IMG/VR virus record: IMGVR_UViG_3300031964_000067
Span: 1 to 31,120 of that record
Length of the DNA: 31,120 bases
Strand: one strand, 5' to 3'
Source of the DNA: a virus
Shown: piece by piece, positions 30,968-31,120 of the stretch
How the letters are laid out: every line of letters begins with the position of its first letter
Numbering within the stretch: the stretch's first letter is position 1
Program-made: the position numbers and the translations under genes
Notes under the pieces: generated by a model
The model's input: the letters and a program-made list of their open reading frames with translations, nothing else
What the model was told of the DNA's origin: nothing
Databases searched by the model: none

Positions 30968-31120
30968 TCAGGAAGCGGCTGGAGCGCTACTCGGGACGGC
31001 TGCCAGCGCGCTGGTCAGTGCGGTCGTAGCTGTCACCAGCGCCGCGTTGGCAGCCACGACGGCCGGATCGTTACCTGTCGAAGCTTGGATCACCACGATA
31101 GCCGAGTTGATAGCTGTAAC
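30968..31120 (-). CDS. Ala/Thr/Val-rich protein, C-terminal 50 residues only
   Basis: The frame is open from the right edge to TGA at 30968-30970. The visible part (VTAINSAIVVIQASTGNDPA, then LVTATTALTSALAAV and SSAPAAS) is Ala/Thr-rich and predicts a helical hairpin. It is transcribed leftward toward terS, with 166 bases between. The start lies outside the window and the family is not recognised. Confidence 0.6.
   Translation of the reverse strand, partial: VTAINSAIVVIQASTGNDPAVVAANAALVTATTALTSALAAVPSSAPAAS

Noticed and set aside
1-31120. tRNA genes, integrase, attachment sites, insertion sequences
   Set aside because: I looked for tRNA T-arm motifs, tyrosine or serine recombinase motifs and transposase motifs and saw none, so I list none; a tRNA scan would be decisive.

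Overview
The window is part of the genome of a tailed double-stranded DNA phage (or prophage) with podovirus-type architecture. One late block holds small and large terminase, a P22-like long portal (831 aa), a scaffold, an HK97-fold-type capsid protein, head-tail connector and tail-hub genes, three Gln/Ala-rich internal virion proteins, a 1001-aa protein with an N-terminal transglycosylase domain, tail fibres and a lysis cassette. There is no tape-measure or sheath gene. A paired Rz/Rz1-type spanin (i-spanin plus overlapping lipoprotein) points to a Gram-negative host. Base composition is moderately GC-rich except for one AT-rich HNH gene. I cannot name the host species, and I see no integrase, DNA polymerase or tRNA gene. 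The window ends inside genes on both sides (1-127 and 30968-31120).

Layout. (1) 1-1106, minus strand: small leftward early genes, including a small helix-turn-helix protein and a likely winged-helix protein. (2) 1107-1228: divergent control region with a promoter facing each way and a tandem ACACTA repeat across them. (3) 1229-7585, plus strand: a tightly overlapping early operon. It holds a small acidic protein, a His-rich 106-aa protein, a striking 476-aa protein with 41 consecutive four-residue repeats encoded by a 12-bp minisatellite, an AT-rich HNH endonuclease, a RecT annealing protein and a run of small unknown genes, several of them under 60 codons. (4) 7586-30801, minus strand: the late region, transcribed leftward from upstream of terS: terS, terL, small head proteins, portal, zinc-ribbon protein, scaffold, capsid, decoration-like protein, a terminator, head/fibre proteins, connector, tail hub, an acetyltransferase, ejection proteins, tail fibres, lysozyme, holin, membrane proteins, Rz/Rz1 and a last unknown gene. 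Early and late blocks meet tail-to-tail at 7585/7586 with no gap. (5) 30802-31120: late leader region with a candidate promoter, then the C-terminus of an Ala-rich gene.

How it works together: the small HTH protein probably binds the 1165-1179 region and controls both early directions. RecT would serve recombination-dependent replication or repair. The late block makes the capsid, packages DNA and ends in a lysis module with six membrane or envelope proteins. Genes are coupled by ATGA, TAATG, TGATG, GTGA or TTGA overlaps almost throughout. No stretch over 300 bases lacks a gene; the longest gaps are 4238-4332, 1107-1228 and 30802-30967, all described below.

The most unusual element is the pair at 1360-3113: a His-rich small protein followed by a tetrapeptide-repeat protein whose C-terminal half resembles, from memory, the uncharacterised bacterial family DUF6745. 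It sits as the first cassette of the early operon.
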